Assembly: GCA_016198945.1 (NCBI GenBank)
Contig: JACQHO010000061.1
Location: forward strand, 1 to 7,252
From: Nitrospirota bacterium
GTDB lineage: Bacteria > Nitrospirota > Nitrospiria > JACQBZ01
Reading direction: 5' to 3'
DNA length: 7,252 nt
The first letter of the stretch is position 1, and each line of letters begins with the position of its first letter. The position numbers and the translations under genes are program-made. Below are positions 5,711-7,252 of this stretch, piece after piece. Below the pieces are notes generated by a model that did no database searches, had not been told where the DNA came from, and was given only the letters and a program-made list of their open reading frames with translations.

Positions 5711-6916
5711 CTATGACCGATACGCGGCGTTGATCCGGATATAGTCGTACGTCAGGTCGCAGGTCCAGGCCGTGGCCGAATGTATCCCGGACCGAAGATC
5801 AAGGGTCATGGTAAAGGAATCTTTTCCAAGCACCCGGGCGGCTTTTTTCTCGGCCGCCGGGCCGAGGCCGACTCCATTTCGGACCACCGCGACATTGTCA
5901 AAGTGAATATTCACCCGGTCGGGATCGAACTCAACCCCGGCGGAACCCGCCGCAGAAGCAATACGCCCCCAGTTGGCGTCCTCCCCCAGGAAGGCGGTCT
6001 TGACCAGGGGGGATTGGGATATCCGCCGGGCGATTTTTCGGGCCGCATCCTCGCTTTGGGCCCCGGTAACCCGGATCTCCGCCAATTTTGTGGCGCCTTC
6101 ACCGTCCCGGGCGATCATTTTGGCAAGCTCGGTGCAGACGGCGTCGAGGGCTGCCTGAAAAGCCCTTCTTGCCGCCGGGGATTTTTCAATGGATTCATTT
6201 TCCGCGGCTCCGTTGGCCAGACAGACGACCATGTCATTTGTGCTGGTTTCTCCGTCTACCGAGACCATGTTGAAGGATGGATCCACGGCTGCTTTCAGCA
6301 TTTTTTGAAGCCGTGCGGAAGATATCCTAGCGTCTGTCGTCAAGAAGGCCAGCATCGTGGCCATATCGGGATGAATCATCCCGGATCCCTTGGCGATTCC
6401 TCCTATCGTGACGGTTTTCCCGAGAATTTTAAATTCGACAGCCGTTTCTTTCATAAAGGTGTCGGTTGTCATGATGGCCGCAGCTGCTTTTCGGCTTCCT
6501 TTGGCGCTTAGAGCCGAAACGGCCCGGGGAATTCCGGTCTGGAGCGCCTTAAGAGATGGGGGCGCGCCAATCTTTCCGGTGGAGGCCACCGCGACCCGGC
6601 CGGGTGGGAGTCCAAGCTGTTCCCCGGTTATCGCGGCCATCTGTTCTGCAATGGCCCATCCCTCATTGCCCGTGCAGGCGTTTGCCGATCCCGAGTTAGC
6701 CACGATCGCCTGAAGTTTTCCCTTCCGGGCATGTTTCCGGGTGATGAGAACCGGGGCGGCCGCCGCCCGGTTGGTGGTAAACACCGCGGCAGAAGAACAG
6801 GGATGATCCGCCGCGATCAGCGCGAGGTCCGGTCTTCGTCCGGATTTGATTCCGCAATGAAGGCCCGCGGCGCGAAAGCCTTTCACGGCTGTTATTCCCC
6901 CCTGTACTTTTTTCAT
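5711..6916 (-). CDS. argJ: Glutamate N-acetyltransferase / ornithine acetyltransferase ArgJ
   Basis: ArgJ moves the acetyl group from N-acetylornithine to glutamate, closing the cyclic route of arginine synthesis; some members also use acetyl-CoA. The 401-residue protein is an Ntn-type autoprocessing enzyme. The self-cleavage motif KGSGMIHPDMATMLAF (176-191) places the nucleophile at Thr187, after Ala186. Other landmarks are IVANSGSANACTG (71-83), the oxyanion-hole region ASTGKIG (111-117), MTTDTFMKETAV (149-160), VDGETSTND (220-228), GEDANWGRIASAAGSAGVEF (311-330), and the end TYDYIRINAAYRS. The residue after STG is Lys where I expect Val, and Asp184 stands where Asn is common. The ATG overlaps the argC stop as ATGA. 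Whether it also uses acetyl-CoA cannot be told from sequence; an argA-like gene elsewhere would argue for monofunctionality. Confidence 0.95.
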   Translation of the reverse strand: MKKVQGGITAVKGFRAAGLHCGIKSGRRPDLALIAADHPCSSAAVFTTNRAAAAPVLITRKHARKGKLQAIVANSGSANACTGNEGWAIAEQMAAITGEQLGLPPGRVAVASTGKIGAPPSLKALQTGIPRAVSALSAKGSRKAAAAIMTTDTFMKETAVEFKILGKTVTIGGIAKGSGMIHPDMATMLAFLTTDARISSARLQKMLKAAVDPSFNMVSVDGETSTNDMVVCLANGAAENESIEKSPAARRAFQAALDAVCTELAKMIARDGEGATKLAEIRVTGAQSEDAARKIARRISQSPLVKTAFLGEDANWGRIASAAGSAGVEFDPDRVNIHFDNVAVVRNGVGLGPAAEKKAARVLGKDSFTMTLDLRSGIHSATAWTCDLTYDYIRINAAYRS

Positions 6917-7252
6917 GGAAACAGCCCCGGGACCGTGAGCCCCAGGGACTCTTCATAGCCCATCATCAGGTTCATATTCTGGATCGCCTGACCGGCCGCT
7001 CCCTTGACCAGATTGTCGATCGCCGTGACGATCACCAGGGTCGCGGCTTTGCGGTCGGCATGCCGATCCGCGACGAGGCCGATATGGCAGTCGTTGGAGC
7101 CCTGCACGTTCCGGGTGTTGGGCAGTTCGCCCGGCGGCAGTACATGAACGAACGGCTCTCCTTTGTAATAGTCCTCGAAAAGCTCCACGGCCTCGGCGGT
7201 ATCGATCGTTTTTATCGGCCGGGCATAGATCGTGGACAGGATGCCGCGGTTG
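6913..7252 (-). CDS. argC: N-acetyl-gamma-glutamyl-phosphate reductase ArgC, C-terminal part
   Basis: The frame is open to the window edge, so only about the last 112 residues are present and the start lies outside. ArgC reduces N-acetylglutamyl-phosphate to the semialdehyde with NADPH, the third step of arginine synthesis. The visible part opens with NRGILSTIYARP, the segment that follows the active-site His in this family. It continues with NTRNVQGSNDCHIGLVADR and then AIDNLVKGAAGQAIQNMNLMMGYEESLGL, the classic ArgC C-terminus. The catalytic Cys and His should both lie upstream of the window. The stop overlaps the argJ start as ATGA, so the two arginine genes are probably co-translated. Confidence 0.95.
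   Translation of the reverse strand, partial: NRGILSTIYARPIKTIDTAEAVELFEDYYKGEPFVHVLPPGELPNTRNVQGSNDCHIGLVADRHADRKAATLVIVTAIDNLVKGAAGQAIQNMNLMMGYEESLGLTVPGLFP

Noticed and set aside
5700..5718. Possible intrinsic terminator at the argJ stop: GGTC-ATA-GACC followed by six T
   Set aside because: The stem is only 4 bp with a 3-base loop, next to a C-C mismatch. It overlaps the argJ stop codon and is too weak to call, though slight attenuation is possible.
5780..6511. Plus-strand open frame of 243 codons opposite argJ
   Set aside because: It is fully antisense to argJ. The composition is Gly/His/Arg-rich without motifs, and no ribosome site or family resemblance is seen.

Overview
This window is a stretch of bacterial core genome. 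All nine recognisable genes lie on the minus strand and are transcribed from high to low coordinates: argC (3' part only), argJ, rpsB, tsf, pyrH, frr, alr, mlaE and mlaF. A tenth gene, plausibly mlaD, probably begins at or just beyond base 1. I see no tRNA or rRNA gene, mobile element, CRISPR array or foreign-looking insert. The base composition is G+C-rich throughout, except for an A+T-rich patch in front of rpsB.

The organism is a Gram-negative-type (diderm) bacterium, because it carries the Mla outer-membrane lipid transport genes mlaE and mlaF. The junction argC-argJ / rpsB-tsf-pyrH-frr, followed by alr-mlaE-mlaF, resembles my recollection of Nitrospirota (Nitrospira/Leptospirillum-like) genomes. 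Deltaproteobacteria-type lineages are the main alternative. This is an inference from gene order and protein style, not a search result.

Layout from the transcriptional 5' end: (1) 7252-5711 holds the end of argC and all of argJ, two arginine-biosynthesis genes joined by an ATGA overlap. (2) 5710-5522 is the only sizeable non-coding gap. It holds a plausible sigma-70 promoter, an unusually structured rpsB leader and a near-perfect Shine-Dalgarno. (3) 5521-2806 is the classical translation cluster: ribosomal protein S2, a short-form EF-Ts, UMP kinase and ribosome recycling factor. Junctions are 1- or 4-nt overlaps or an 18-nt gap. (4) 2805-2712 is a 94-nt spacer that leaves the start of alr slightly uncertain. 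(5) 2711-42 holds alanine racemase (D-Ala for peptidoglycan), then the permease and ATPase of the Mla lipid transporter, joined by an ATGA overlap and a 10-nt gap.

The tight spacing suggests that everything from rpsB down can be read as one transcript linking ribosome production and recycling, UMP phosphorylation, cell-wall D-alanine supply and outer-membrane lipid homeostasis. Each gene belongs to a well-known family with its key residues intact. I do not see a previously undescribed system. The item most worth a second look is the multi-tier stem-loop in the rpsB leader, a candidate autoregulatory RNA element.
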